Shown: in pieces, positions 26,322 to 35,096 of the stretch
Layout of the letters: each line of letters opens with the position of its first letter
Numbering within the stretch: position 1 is the first letter of the stretch
Assembly (NCBI RefSeq): GCF_009295825.1
Contig: NZ_WHKF01000006.1
Span: forward strand, 62,001 to 126,000
Origin: Marinifilum sp. N1E240
Lineage (GTDB): Bacteria > Bacteroidota > Bacteroidia > Bacteroidales > Marinifilaceae
Length of the DNA: 64,000 nt
Direction of reading: 5' to 3'
The notes under the pieces: generated by a model
The model's database searches: none
What the model was told of the DNA's origin: nothing
Seen by the model: the letters and a program-made list of their open reading frames with translations, nothing else
Translations under genes and position numbers: made by a program

Positions 26322-27614
26322 ATGTTTTTTAAAAATATTTTACCACATAAAAACTCTTCATCAAGCAATACTCTATTGTTCAGTATAATTATTGCAATTC
26401 TTGGTGGATTTTTAGTTGGTGGATTTTTACCAAATATTGCAATTAAATTTTCAATTTTTGGAGAGATATTCCTGAATATACTAATGATGTTGGTCGTTCC
26501 AATGGTAATATTATCAATGTTGGTTGGAATTTCTAAACTCGATGATTTAAGAAATCTTGGCAGCATAGGAAGCAAAACTCTCCTTTATTATATGCTAACA
26601 ACTGGAATTTCGGTTTGTATTGGAATTCTTTTGGTTAATCTTATTCAGCCGGGAAGCCATATAAACATACCTCTCCCTGATGATGGATTGAATGTAATAT
26701 CAAAAAATATACAAATATCAGAAACCCTAAAAGAATTAATTGTTGGAAATCCTGAAAATGAACAACAAGGTATAGTTGCATACAACCTATTTTTAGCCAT
26801 GGCTAAAATGGACATTCTTCCATTAATAATGTTCTCTCTCTTTTTTGGAGCAGCTTTGGCATCATTAGGCAAAAAAGCTAAAAGAACCATTGAATTTATA
26901 TCCGTTTTAAACGATGGAATAATGAAATTGGTAAATTGGGTAATGTATCTTGCTCCTATCGGAATTTTTGGATTAATAACCGCCAGAATTGGCAAAGCAG
27001 GAGGTTATGAAGGCTTTTTACCCGAATTGCTTTCGCTTGGAAAATTTAGTCTTACTGTTTTATTAGGATTATCAATTCATGCTCTAGTAATTTTGTGTAT
27101 TGCTCTCAAGATATTTGGAAAACGAAATCCCATTAAATATGCCAAAGGTGTTGCAACTGCGCTAATGAATGCATTTTCTACTGCCTCAAGTACCGCAACA
27201 CTTCCACTTACATTGCAAGGTGTAAATCAACAAAATAGAATTTCCGAAAGAACCAGTAATTTTGTACTCCCTTTAGGTGCAACCATTAATATGGATGGTA
27301 CTGCCCTATACGAAGCGGTTGCTGCCATATTTATTGCACAACTTTATGGATTGGATTTAAGTTTTGCACAACAGTCAGTAATATTCTTAACTGCCACATT
27401 AGCTGCAATAGGTGCTGCAGGAATTCCAGAAGCCGGACTAGTTACTATGGTTATAGTATTAAAAGCTGTTCACTTGCCAATAGAAGGCATTGGTTTAATA
27501 CTATCTATCGATTGGTTGTTGGATAGATTCAGAACCACAGTAAATGTTTGGGGCGATAGCGTAGGTGCTGCAATTATCGAAAATTACACCAAAAAGAAAG
27601 CCACTTCGGATTGA
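26322..27614 (+). CDS. Dicarboxylate/amino acid:cation symporter (DAACS, GltP-like)
   Basis: 430 residues, the usual size. The re-entrant hairpin serine-rich motif (STASSTATLPLT) is near residue 285 and the TM7 motif GATINMDGTALYEAV near 320, both diagnostic of the glutamate transporter fold. The following ATLAAIGAAGIPEAGLV and the TM8 DRFRTTVNVWGDS segment contain the aspartate and asparagine that contact substrate and Na+. It imports glutamate, aspartate or C4-dicarboxylates across the inner membrane. Single gene, convergent with dapA. Confidence 0.93.
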   Translation: MFFKNILPHKNSSSSNTLLFSIIIAILGGFLVGGFLPNIAIKFSIFGEIFLNILMMLVVPMVILSMLVGISKLDDLRNLGSIGSKTLLYYMLTTGISVCIGILLVNLIQPGSHINIPLPDDGLNVISKNIQISETLKELIVGNPENEQQGIVAYNLFLAMAKMDILPLIMFSLFFGAALASLGKKAKRTIEFISVLNDGIMKLVNWVMYLAPIGIFGLITARIGKAGGYEGFLPELLSLGKFSLTVLLGLSIHALVILCIALKIFGKRNPIKYAKGVATALMNAFSTASSTATLPLTLQGVNQQNRISERTSNFVLPLGATINMDGTALYEAVAAIFIAQLYGLDLSFAQQSVIFLTATLAAIGAAGIPEAGLVTMVIVLKAVHLPIEGIGLILSIDWLLDRFRTTVNVWGDSVGAAIIENYTKKKATSD

Positions 27615-27644
27615 AATGGCTTGATAGTAATAATTGAATTCTAT

Positions 27645-28565
27645 TTATAGTTCTTCTATTTCAGACATGTATTCCGAAGTATGAACTAGTAACTTTTGCA
27701 ATTCAACCAAAAGTTCTGTTTTATTCTCCTCTTCCATTCTACTCATTGGTGATCGAAATTCTTCCTTAACTTTTCCCATAAGGCTTAAACCTGTTTTTAC
27801 AGGAATAGGATTGGATTCGATAAAACACAATTGAATAATTTTCAGATATTTTAAATGTAGGTCTCTTGCAGCTATTAAATCACCTTTTAAAGCAAAATTC
27901 ATTAAATCATGAAATTCTTTTGGAAAGAGATTTGCAATCACAGAAATCACACCATCAGCACCTAAACATACAGCTGGAAAAGCCAAAGCATCATCTCCTG
28001 AGAAAACCATAAAATCTTTTGGTTTATCTCTTAAAATACAAGCCATTTGCTCTAAATTACCCGATGCTTCTTTTATTCCGGCGATATTATCAAATTTATT
28101 AGCCAACTCAATTACAACATCACAAGGGATATTGCAAGCCGTTCTGCCAGGAACATTATACATTATTACAGGTATGTCAATCGATGTCGCAATCTGCGAA
28201 AAATAGTCAATCAATCCTTTTCTTGTAGGTTTATTGTAGTATGGAGCAACGACAAGAACTGCATCAGCACCTAAAGATTCTGCCAAAAGTGAATTTTCAA
28301 TAGCTGTAGCCGTGCAGTTAGAACCAGTTCCAACAATTACAGGCACCTGTTTATTCACTTTTTTCACCACAAATTGAATTACTTCAGCATACTCTTCTTT
28401 CGATAGAGTTGCTGCCTCACCTGTGGTGCCGCATACAACAATCCCGTTGGTTTCATTTTCTAAATGAAAATTAATTAAACCGTCGAATGATGCGTAATCA
28501 ATACTTCCATCTGCATTAAAAGGTGTTACCACAGCAACAATTGATCCCTGCCAGTTTTTTCTCAT
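27645..28565 (-). CDS. dapA: 4-hydroxy-tetrahydrodipicolinate synthase
   Basis: 306 residues, TIM-barrel lyase of the DapA family. It condenses pyruvate and aspartate semialdehyde in the lysine/diaminopimelate pathway in the cytosol. The Schiff-base lysine is Lys165 (GIKEASGN), the catalytic tyrosine is Tyr136 in VIMYNVPGRT, and the GTTGE loop is at 46-50. All active-site residues expected of a true DapA are present, and the RTACN arginine that contacts the aspartate semialdehyde carboxylate supports DapA over NanA or KDG aldolase. A promoter-like motif lies about 165 bp upstream. Confidence 0.93.
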   Translation of the reverse strand: MRKNWQGSIVAVVTPFNADGSIDYASFDGLINFHLENETNGIVVCGTTGEAATLSKEEYAEVIQFVVKKVNKQVPVIVGTGSNCTATAIENSLLAESLGADAVLVVAPYYNKPTRKGLIDYFSQIATSIDIPVIMYNVPGRTACNIPCDVVIELANKFDNIAGIKEASGNLEQMACILRDKPKDFMVFSGDDALAFPAVCLGADGVISVIANLFPKEFHDLMNFALKGDLIAARDLHLKYLKIIQLCFIESNPIPVKTGLSLMGKVKEEFRSPMSRMEEENKTELLVELQKLLVHTSEYMSEIEEL

Positions 28566-28727
28566 TTTACTTCTTTTAATAATTCATAATATGAATTGAA
28601 ATCTAAAATAACCCCAATAAACTCCTGATTTACATTACATCAATATACAAAACAAACAGAAGCTTATTGGTATTATTCCTTGATTAAAAATCCTACTTGG
28701 TTAATGTAGGGTTGTGGTTTACGGCTG

Positions 28728-28754
28728 CAAATATAGAATGGGAAGGGATATCAA
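28728..28754 (-). promoter_or_regulatory. Candidate dapA promoter
   Basis: On the minus strand TTG (28754-28752) and TATATTTG (28735-28728) are 16 bases apart, matching the Bacteroidota pattern. It would give dapA a leader of about 155 nt. Its location also argues against starting the neighbouring plus-strand gene at 28714. Confidence 0.4.
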
Positions 28755-28842
28755 TAAAATTTTTAGAAAATTTATTCAAAAATTCTACATTCTGTTAGTT
28801 TTTCAACATATTTGTAGAGAAATTCAACAAACATTAAGAATA

Positions 28843-29502
28843 ATGATAACAATTCCACAAGTTGTAGAAAAAATTGTAAGTGCTCAACCCTTTTTAGCAG
28901 AAGCTTTGGTTGAAGGTTTGATCAACGTTTCGTCATTGGCCCGCAAAATACAGAATCAAGTTGAACAAAGTGTAAAAAAACCTGTGAAAATTGGTGCAAT
29001 TATAATGGCTCTAAATAGATTGGCTCCTAATCTTGAGGTAAAAATTAATCCTGGATTAAAAGAAGTAATCACAAATGTAGGTGACATAATTGTGAGATCT
29101 CATCTTGTTGATTTCACTTATAAAAACTCAAATACACTGATTGAAAAACACACAGAATTATTAAAATCTATTGGTCCAAACCAAGAGTTTTTTTACACAA
29201 TGGTACAAGGTGTTTTTGAATCGAATCTGGTTGTTTCAAGTTCCTTACAGGAAAAGGTTGAAGAAGCTTTTTCGGGCGAATACCTGGTGTCTAGAAGTCA
29301 ACAGCTATCGTCGGTAACCTTAAAGTTACCTGCTGCCAATAGCCAACAACTTGGTTTTTATTATTTTATTCTGAAAAATATTGCCTGGGCTGGCATAAAC
29401 ATACAAGAAGTAGTTTCTACAACAAACGAATTTACTTTAGTTGTTAACGATGCCGATATAGATAAGACATTTTCTGTTCTAAAAAATATGGGGAATCATT
29501 AG
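28843..29502 (+). CDS. Uncharacterised protein with C-terminal ACT-like domain
   Basis: 219 residues from ATG 28843; the longer frame from 28714 adds an AT-rich segment lying over the dapA promoter. The N-terminal part (about 1-75) looks like a small helical DNA-binding or dimerisation region (SSLARKIQNQVEQSV). The end, from VTLKLPAANSQQLGF to the last strand FTLVVNDADIDKTFSVLKNM, has the ACT pattern of aspartate-kinase-like regulatory domains. The dapA gene is divergent from it, so an amino-acid-sensing role is possible but unproven. Its last codons lie within a terminator hairpin. Confidence 0.6.
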   Translation: MITIPQVVEKIVSAQPFLAEALVEGLINVSSLARKIQNQVEQSVKKPVKIGAIIMALNRLAPNLEVKINPGLKEVITNVGDIIVRSHLVDFTYKNSNTLIEKHTELLKSIGPNQEFFYTMVQGVFESNLVVSSSLQEKVEEAFSGEYLVSRSQQLSSVTLKLPAANSQQLGFYYFILKNIAWAGINIQEVVSTTNEFTLVVNDADIDKTFSVLKNMGNH

Positions 29503-29516
29503 TAGATTCCCCTTTT
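29490..29516 (+). terminator. Terminator overlapping the end of the ACT-domain gene
   Basis: GGGGAATC (29490-29497) pairs with GATTCCCC (29505-29512), followed by TTTTATCTT. The left arm encodes the final codons of the gene and the stop is in the loop. Confidence 0.75.
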
Positions 29517-29519
29517 ATC

Positions 29520-30005
29520 TTATTTGCCAAAGCAACACTTCTTGAACTTTTTACCACTTCCACAAAAACAAGGCTCATTTCTGCCTGGTAAACTTTCTTT
29601 CGTTATTGTATTAGGAAACTCTCCCGAAACATAAACCCAACTTCCATTTTCCTTTATAAAATATGATTTTTCATGAATAAATTCACTTAAACGATTCTCA
29701 AAGAAATGAGCTTTAAATTCAACAATACCTTCAGTATCGGCTTTAGTACCCAACTTGGTTTTCAAAACCTCCAACCTAATCCATTTTACCGATTTAGCCC
29801 AATTGAGAATTCCTTCTCTATCTTCTGTTGGTCTTGTTTCCGAAGCATAGGTTTTTAGAATATAATCAATATCCGCTAGAACAAAGGCCGAATATCTGCT
29901 TCGCATTAGTTCTTCTGCCGTTTTAGCTTCTCGAGTACCATTATGAATTGCCCCACAGCACTCCTCGTACGTTAAACTATTACCACAATAACAAAATTCA
30001 TCCAT
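29520..30005 (-). CDS. YchJ/UPF0225-family protein with two SEC-C motifs
   Basis: 161 residues. An N-terminal zinc motif (FCYCGNSLTYEECCGAIHNG), an NTF2-like middle domain containing AEELMRSRYSAFVLADIDYI, and a C-terminal SEC-C motif (GRNEPCFCGSGKKFKKCC) give the exact YchJ architecture. The family is widespread and its role is unknown. It is downstream of the helical-repeat protein with a six-base gap and probably cotranscribed with it. Confidence 0.88.
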   Translation of the reverse strand: MDEFCYCGNSLTYEECCGAIHNGTREAKTAEELMRSRYSAFVLADIDYILKTYASETRPTEDREGILNWAKSVKWIRLEVLKTKLGTKADTEGIVEFKAHFFENRLSEFIHEKSYFIKENGSWVYVSGEFPNTITKESLPGRNEPCFCGSGKKFKKCCFGK

Positions 30006-30011
30006 AGTTAT

Positions 30012-30863
30012 TTAATTTTCAAATTTCGCAAAAAACTGATCCAGTTTATCGAAATCCTGCTCTCCAATTAAGCCTAAAAAATTGGCAAAATTAGGTGTAA
30101 TACTTTCTAAAGATTCTTTGATCTTAAACATAGCATTAAATTCAGTAATGAACTCTGCGCGCATATCAAAAGAACTTACCAAAGTCTCGTAGAAAACTCT
30201 AAACAAACCAGCATCACTATACAAAACCTGATCATCGATAGAAATCACCTTAAGTAAATTCATTAAAAGTTTTTTATCTTTTAATTCGACAGCTACAGCC
30301 AACCCTTTGGTAAAGTTGGCAAATAACATCTGTAGGGACTCCTTATCGTTGTATTCAGGAATTGGAACTGGAGTAAACTTGCAGTTCTCATACACATTAA
30401 TTGCATTCTCTTTATCTCCAGCTGTTAGATACATAAAAGCACGAACATTTATCAAACTCAATTGATAAAATTCCTGATATTTATCCTCTGGTAAATCAAG
30501 TAAAGCCTTATCTATAACCTCACCACCTTTAGCCATAGCTTCCTTAATCTTTTCCTCTCCTCTTTTAAAAGAATACTCGGCCATATATTGCAAAGCCCAA
30601 TTCAATCCATACACCCATTTTCCAAGCTTAGAACATGATGAATATCCCTTTGCATATTCGTCACCTGCCTCGTTAAGTTCTCCAAATAAAGAGAATGCTC
30701 CGGCACGTAACTGTAAAATCTCTAAATAAAATTGAGCCTCCTCTTTTAGCTCCTCTACTCTATTGTCATTAAGAAATTGACGAATTATTTTTGGATCTTT
30801 TCCTTGAATTCCTTTGTTGTACAACTCAATTAAAGATTGGTATGTTTCCTTACTTGTCTGCAT
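30012..30863 (-). CDS. Helical-repeat (TPR-like) cytosolic protein
   Basis: 283 residues, entirely helical in appearance, no signal peptide. Helix pairs with small residues at TPR-like spacing occur at about 45-80, 95-130 and 140-175 (for example LINVRAFMYLTAGDKENAINVYE). No catalytic motif seen and family not recognised. It sits between the MFS gene (one base upstream) and the YchJ gene (six bases downstream), so the three form one transcript. Confidence 0.6.
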   Translation of the reverse strand: MQTSKETYQSLIELYNKGIQGKDPKIIRQFLNDNRVEELKEEAQFYLEILQLRAGAFSLFGELNEAGDEYAKGYSSCSKLGKWVYGLNWALQYMAEYSFKRGEEKIKEAMAKGGEVIDKALLDLPEDKYQEFYQLSLINVRAFMYLTAGDKENAINVYENCKFTPVPIPEYNDKESLQMLFANFTKGLAVAVELKDKKLLMNLLKVISIDDQVLYSDAGLFRVFYETLVSSFDMRAEFITEFNAMFKIKESLESITPNFANFLGLIGEQDFDKLDQFFAKFEN

Positions 30864-30864
30864 A

Positions 30865-32007
30865 TTATATTGATTTATTTATTCTAATTAATTGAACAAA
30901 TCCCAATGATACCACACTTAAAAATGCTCCAGCTAAAAATGGTATCTGAGGGTTTATCATCCATAAAATTCCGCCAATAACGGGAATTACCACTGCCGAA
31001 ATATGATTAATTCCAAATCCTACAGCCATGGAAGGGGCAATATCTTTTTTATCTCCTGTTTTTTGAAAATAGGTATTAATTCCCATTGAAAATCCGAAAA
31101 AGATATGGTCTATAATGTATAAGGCAGCTATCACAATTCCATTATCGATAAAAGCATATCCCAAGAACACAAAAATCAGAAAAGAATACTCGGCTGATAG
31201 CATTTTCCGTTCACCAAATTTATTAATTCCTTTCGCAATATAAGGGGATATGAAATAGGTAATTATATTATTTACAACGAATAATACTGCAATATTACTT
31301 ACAGTGTAATTGTATTTTTCTACCAACATAAACACTGCAAAAACTACAAATATTTGTCTTCTCGCACCACTTAAAAAGTTAAGTACATAAAACAACCAAT
31401 ATCTTTTTCGAAGCACCATTCCTTTATTCTGTGGAACGATATTTTTATCAACAGGATCCCAAAATAAAGCCCACACACCAAGAGCAAAAACAGCAACTCC
31501 AATTAGTATAAAGCTGGCTTGTAGCGATATGATTTGAGAAATACCGAAAATAAAGGCTCCCATACTAATGTTTGCAACTGCTGTCCAGCTTTTCTGTTTT
31601 GCAAAAACAAAAGGTGATTGTTCAATCGAAAAATATTGTAGCGTAAGTGATTTATTAGTTGTTTCGAAGTAATGAAAACCAACCGACATAATAAGAGTGG
31701 TAAATACCAAGCCCAAAAAACTTGGAAAAAATCCAGTAAGAGCAACTCCCAATCCAACAAACAATACAGAAATCGCAGATAATCGATGCTCTTTAATAAT
31801 CAATAATAAATAGATAACCAGAAAAACTAAAAAACCGGGTATCTCACGTACTGACTGTATTACACCTACCTGAAAGCCATTAATACCAACCTGATCAACT
31901 GCAAAGTTGTTAAATAAAGTTCTCCATCCCTGATGTCCTGCCGTAGCTGCAATTACCAATAACATTAAGTACTGGTACATTATATTTTTTCTCAGCTCTC
32001 TAGTCAT
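30865..32007 (-). CDS. MFS transporter
   Basis: 380 residues with about eleven or twelve membrane helices. I take the ATG at 32007 (MTRELRKNIMYQYLML) rather than the TTG two codons before. Typical MFS features include the basic loop between helices two and three (LLLIIKEHRLSAI, a degenerate form of motif A) and a central break near residue 190 (DPVDKNIVPQNKG). Substrate cannot be predicted. First gene of an MFS/helical-repeat/YchJ transcript and divergent from the nitroreductase. Confidence 0.82.
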   Translation of the reverse strand: MTRELRKNIMYQYLMLLVIAATAGHQGWRTLFNNFAVDQVGINGFQVGVIQSVREIPGFLVFLVIYLLLIIKEHRLSAISVLFVGLGVALTGFFPSFLGLVFTTLIMSVGFHYFETTNKSLTLQYFSIEQSPFVFAKQKSWTAVANISMGAFIFGISQIISLQASFILIGVAVFALGVWALFWDPVDKNIVPQNKGMVLRKRYWLFYVLNFLSGARRQIFVVFAVFMLVEKYNYTVSNIAVLFVVNNIITYFISPYIAKGINKFGERKMLSAEYSFLIFVFLGYAFIDNGIVIAALYIIDHIFFGFSMGINTYFQKTGDKKDIAPSMAVGFGINHISAVVIPVIGGILWMINPQIPFLAGAFLSVVSLGFVQLIRINKSI

Positions 32008-32158
32008 TCTCAAAATCTATTTTCATTAAGCCGCGAAGGTACAAAAATGTACGCAGAGAATAGTTTCTTTAGACGATGAAAAGATAATTTCACAGAAGGC
32101 TTTTGTCTTGATCATTAATTTCTCAATTTTGTACTCAAATCAATAAAAAACGAAAAGC

Positions 32159-32674
32159 ATGGATTTTAAAACATTGATATCAAATCGTTATTCTGTACGA
32201 TCCTATTTACAAAAAGAAGTTGAGGAAGAAAAACTAATTAAAATTCTTGAAGCTGGACAAATTGCTCCTTCTGCAGTAAATTTTCAGCCCTGGCATTTCA
32301 TTGTAGTAAGTGAACCTGAGAATCGTGAAAAATTTTCTGAAATTTATCACCGTAATTGGTTTAAAGAAGCGCCTGTGTATATAATTGTTTGCGGTGATCA
32401 CAAACAAGCTTGGAAAAGAAAAGAAGATGGGAAAGATCACACTGATGTTGACGCAGCCATTGCTATTGATCACATGACATTGCAAGCAGTTGAATTAGGT
32501 CTTGGTACTTGTTGGATTTGCAATTTTTTTGTAGATAAATGTAAAGAATTTTTCAATTTACCAAAACATATTGAACCAATTGCAATTCTTTCATTAGGAT
32601 ATCCAAATAATGATAAGATACCTGCAAAAAAAAGAAAATCACTGGAAGAAATTGTTCATTGGGAAAAGTTTTAA
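32159..32674 (+). CDS. Nitroreductase-family flavoprotein
   Basis: 171 residues, a compact member of the FMN-dependent nitroreductase superfamily. The N-terminal FMN-phosphate motif is NRYSVRSYL (residues 8-16), then AGQIAPSAVNFQPWHFIVV, and the C-terminal LGLGTCWICNF with the final KKRKSLEEIVHWEKF. It would reduce nitro compounds, quinones or enones with NAD(P)H. It is followed after three bases by the CobW-type GTPase. Confidence 0.88.
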   Translation: MDFKTLISNRYSVRSYLQKEVEEEKLIKILEAGQIAPSAVNFQPWHFIVVSEPENREKFSEIYHRNWFKEAPVYIIVCGDHKQAWKRKEDGKDHTDVDAAIAIDHMTLQAVELGLGTCWICNFFVDKCKEFFNLPKHIEPIAILSLGYPNNDKIPAKKRKSLEEIVHWEKF

Positions 32675-32677
32675 TTT

Positions 32678-33640
32678 ATGAGTAAAATTCCAGTAACTGT
32701 AATAACAGGCTTTTTAGGAGCAGGTAAAACCAGCTTACTCAACCATTTAATTGATATTTATCCTGAAAAGAAATTTGCCATTATCGAAAATGAATTTGGC
32801 GAAGAGAATATTGATTCCCAATTGGTTGAAAACATCCAAAACGAAGATATTTTTGAATTAAGTAATGGTTGTATCTGTTGCAATTTAAATCAGGAGTTGT
32901 TCCTTGTTTTACAAAAATTGATTGATTCTAATCATTCATTCAATCATTTGTTAATTGAAACAACAGGAATTGCTGATCCTGGAAGTATTTTGGCTTCATT
33001 CATTAGCGATCCGATTGTTAAAAAAGAATTTGAGCTCGATAGTGTAATTTGTCTGGTTGATGCCTCCGTTTCGAAAGTAGATCCAGAAAAGGATGATATC
33101 TTAAACAAGCAAATTGCCGTTGCTGATCTACTTTTAGTCAACAAAACCGATTTGGTAGATAAAAAGCACTTACTTGAGTTGAGAAATTCTATTCAAATGA
33201 AAAATAATTTTGCCCAAATTTTAAATTGTGTTCACTCCAAACCAGAATCAAAAAAAATATTGGATAGATACGCCTACAATCCTTCCAATATATTCCAGCA
33301 TATTCTAGGAATTGAAAAAAGAGAATCATCGACTACTAACTCTCATGGAATTCAGAGTATGCTTTACACTTCAGTAAAGCCTTTGAATCAATTTAAAATT
33401 GGCATGTGGCTCGATGCATTCCTCCAATTCAATCAAGATACTATTTACAGGGTGAAAGGTATATTGAATATTTCGGATGTTGATAATCGAATAGTACTAC
33501 AATCGGTGCACACGCAGATACAAGCAACAGTTGGAAAAGCTTGGCAAAAGGAAGAAATACGAGAAAGTAAAATTGTTATTATTGGAAAGGATTTAAATCA
33601 AGATGCAATTCGAAAGAATCTGAAAGAACTTAGTGAATAA
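32678..33640 (+). CDS. CobW/COG0523 G3E GTPase (metal-handling)
   Basis: 320 residues. Walker A GFLGAGKTSLL at about 10-20, the COG0523 metal motif CICC inside NGCICCN near residue 66, Walker B-like ETTGIADPG near 95, and NKTDLVD as the G4 motif. The C-terminal CobW_C domain follows (about 220-310). These GTPases deliver zinc, cobalt or other metals to client proteins. Because a corrinoid enzyme (rdhA) and a B12 mutase (icmF) are in the same window a cobalt role is tempting, but the zinc-type members share these motifs, so it remains open. Confidence 0.88.
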   Translation: MSKIPVTVITGFLGAGKTSLLNHLIDIYPEKKFAIIENEFGEENIDSQLVENIQNEDIFELSNGCICCNLNQELFLVLQKLIDSNHSFNHLLIETTGIADPGSILASFISDPIVKKEFELDSVICLVDASVSKVDPEKDDILNKQIAVADLLLVNKTDLVDKKHLLELRNSIQMKNNFAQILNCVHSKPESKKILDRYAYNPSNIFQHILGIEKRESSTTNSHGIQSMLYTSVKPLNQFKIGMWLDAFLQFNQDTIYRVKGILNISDVDNRIVLQSVHTQIQATVGKAWQKEEIRESKIVIIGKDLNQDAIRKNLKELSE

Positions 33641-33641
33641 A

Positions 33642-33672
33642 AAAACGAGAGCCGCGGCTCTCGTTTTCTTTA
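33642..33672. terminator. Bidirectional terminator between CobW-type and FNR-like genes
   Basis: AAAACGAGAGCC and GGCTCTCGTTTT form a near-perfect GC-rich palindrome (33642-33666), with A-run and T-run flanks. It lies between convergent genes. Confidence 0.85.
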
Positions 33673-33676
33673 TATA

Positions 33677-34381
33677 TCATCCGGTTTCACTAATTCGTTC
33701 CAATTGATCAAAATCTATAACACTAAGCTTTCGTCCATCTAGTTTTATAATGCCCTCGTTATGGAACTCTTTTAATATTCGAATGGCACTATCTTTCGAC
33801 ATCCCAGTAAGATCTGCTACATCCTGTCTTGAAAGGTGTAAATTAAACTCGGCACTCTCGTAAATTTTACTTGTAAGATAGATTAATCCATCTGCTATTC
33901 TTCCATGCATTTGTTTTTGTGAAAGACTAACCATTTTTTCAAACGAATAAATGCCTTTTTGAGTACAATTTCTAATAAACTCTTCTGCAAACAATGAATT
34001 TGATTTGATCAAACTTTTAAATGACTCAATATCAATAAAGCATGCTGTACAATCATCCAATGCCGCAATAGAATAGTGGTGTCTATTATCAAAATACAAT
34101 GATGCTTGACCAACAATCTCCCAGGGTTTTACAATTCTAATTATTAATTGCTTATCTTGAACGCCTTCAACATACAATTTTGCCAATCCTGTCGTTAATA
34201 TTAGCAAATGAGTAGCTGAGGTACCTTGTTTAAAAATTGTTTCGCCAGCTTTAAATTTAACTTCAAATCGGCTTTTATTTAATTCAATTAACTCATCATG
34301 TGAAAGCAAACTCAATTGGGGGATTCTCATATTGCAATCAACACAGTTTTTGCAATTATCAGATTTAGAAAATTTAGCCAT
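33677..34381 (-). CDS. Crp/Fnr-family regulator with FNR-like cysteines
   Basis: 234 residues: cyclic-nucleotide-binding fold (about 30-145) and winged helix (about 150-225, recognition segment DLTGMSKDSAIRILKEF). Before the fold lie Cys10, Cys13 and Cys16 (NCKNCVDCN). Cys114 in ALDDCTACFIDIESF aligns with E. coli FNR Cys122 by eye, so a [4Fe-4S] oxygen or NO sensor is plausible, although the FNR Cys29 position seems lost. It is divergent from the cytochrome operon across a 330-bp spacer and is its likely regulator, by position. Confidence 0.88.
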   Translation of the reverse strand: MAKFSKSDNCKNCVDCNMRIPQLSLLSHDELIELNKSRFEVKFKAGETIFKQGTSATHLLILTTGLAKLYVEGVQDKQLIIRIVKPWEIVGQASLYFDNRHHYSIAALDDCTACFIDIESFKSLIKSNSLFAEEFIRNCTQKGIYSFEKMVSLSQKQMHGRIADGLIYLTSKIYESAEFNLHLSRQDVADLTGMSKDSAIRILKEFHNEGIIKLDGRKLSVIDFDQLERISETG

Positions 34382-34713
34382 AGTATTAGGTTAGAAATAG
34401 GGGTTTCAAAAATGGGTATTTAAAGCTATTTTAAAAAAAATTAAAATCAAATCATTTTTCACCCAAAATACTAGTGAATCATATGCTTCGTAATTAATAT
34501 TTTCTATCAAACAACTATTAAATATAGAAAAAAGAGTGAGATAAGCCTAGTGAAACACTGATAAATGTCGATTTGAAAGAGACAAATTCCTTTTTTTCAT
34601 AAAATAAATCTCGCCACGCCATAATCGCTGCTATAATTCCAAATTTTTACCTTTAGAATGAGGTGAAAAACCTTAAAGAACCTAATCAGTACTTAATCTA
34701 AAATCTAAATACT
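34382..34713. promoter_or_regulatory. Divergent regulatory spacer between FNR-like regulator and cytochrome operon
   Basis: 331 bp, AT-rich, no gene. An inverted repeat ATTTG (34571-34575) and CAAAT (34583-34587) with a 7-base spacer could be an operator. No exact FNR box (TTGAT-N4-ATCAA) was found. Confidence 0.4.
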
Positions 34714-35085
34714 ATGCAAAAGAGCAAATTAGTACACCTGTTACCGATTTTTGCGGCACTGCTCTGCTTTGTCTCCTGTGAGTACGATACAGTAGAATTC
34801 GATGAAATTGTAATTCCACCAGATCAAGAGGTTACTTTTGGTAATGATATCCAACCGATATTCAATGCTAATTGTGTTGATTGTCATGATGGTGGAATAG
34901 ATCCGGATCTAAGAGAAGCAAATGCATACACTGCTCTACAAAATGGTGGTTACATCAACACCGAAACACCTGCCGATAGCGAACTGTATAAGGTTTTACT
35001 GGAAGGATCTCATAGTACAAGGGCTTCTGCCACCGAAAAGCAGTTGATTCTTGAATGGATAACCCGAGGTGCTAACAACAACTAA
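34714..35085 (+). CDS. Mono-heme c-type cytochrome lipoprotein
   Basis: 123 residues. An SPII signal ends FVSC (Cys22), and one heme motif CVDCH lies at 54-58 after FGNDIQPIFNAN, the usual opening of planctomycete-type cytochrome C domains; the C-terminal LILEWITRGANNN is equally typical of that fold. It should sit on the outer membrane and carry one heme. It is first of a redox operon: lipoprotein cytochrome, DUF5777 barrel (11 bp on), soluble cytochrome, multiheme protein, cytochrome b. Confidence 0.85.
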   Translation: MQKSKLVHLLPIFAALLCFVSCEYDTVEFDEIVIPPDQEVTFGNDIQPIFNANCVDCHDGGIDPDLREANAYTALQNGGYINTETPADSELYKVLLEGSHSTRASATEKQLILEWITRGANNN

Positions 35086-35096
35086 AAATTAAGACT

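Noticed and set aside
28714-28842. Longer N-terminus for the ACT-domain protein
   Set aside because: This segment overlaps the likely dapA promoter, is very AT-rich and does not look like protein; ATG 28843 is preferred.
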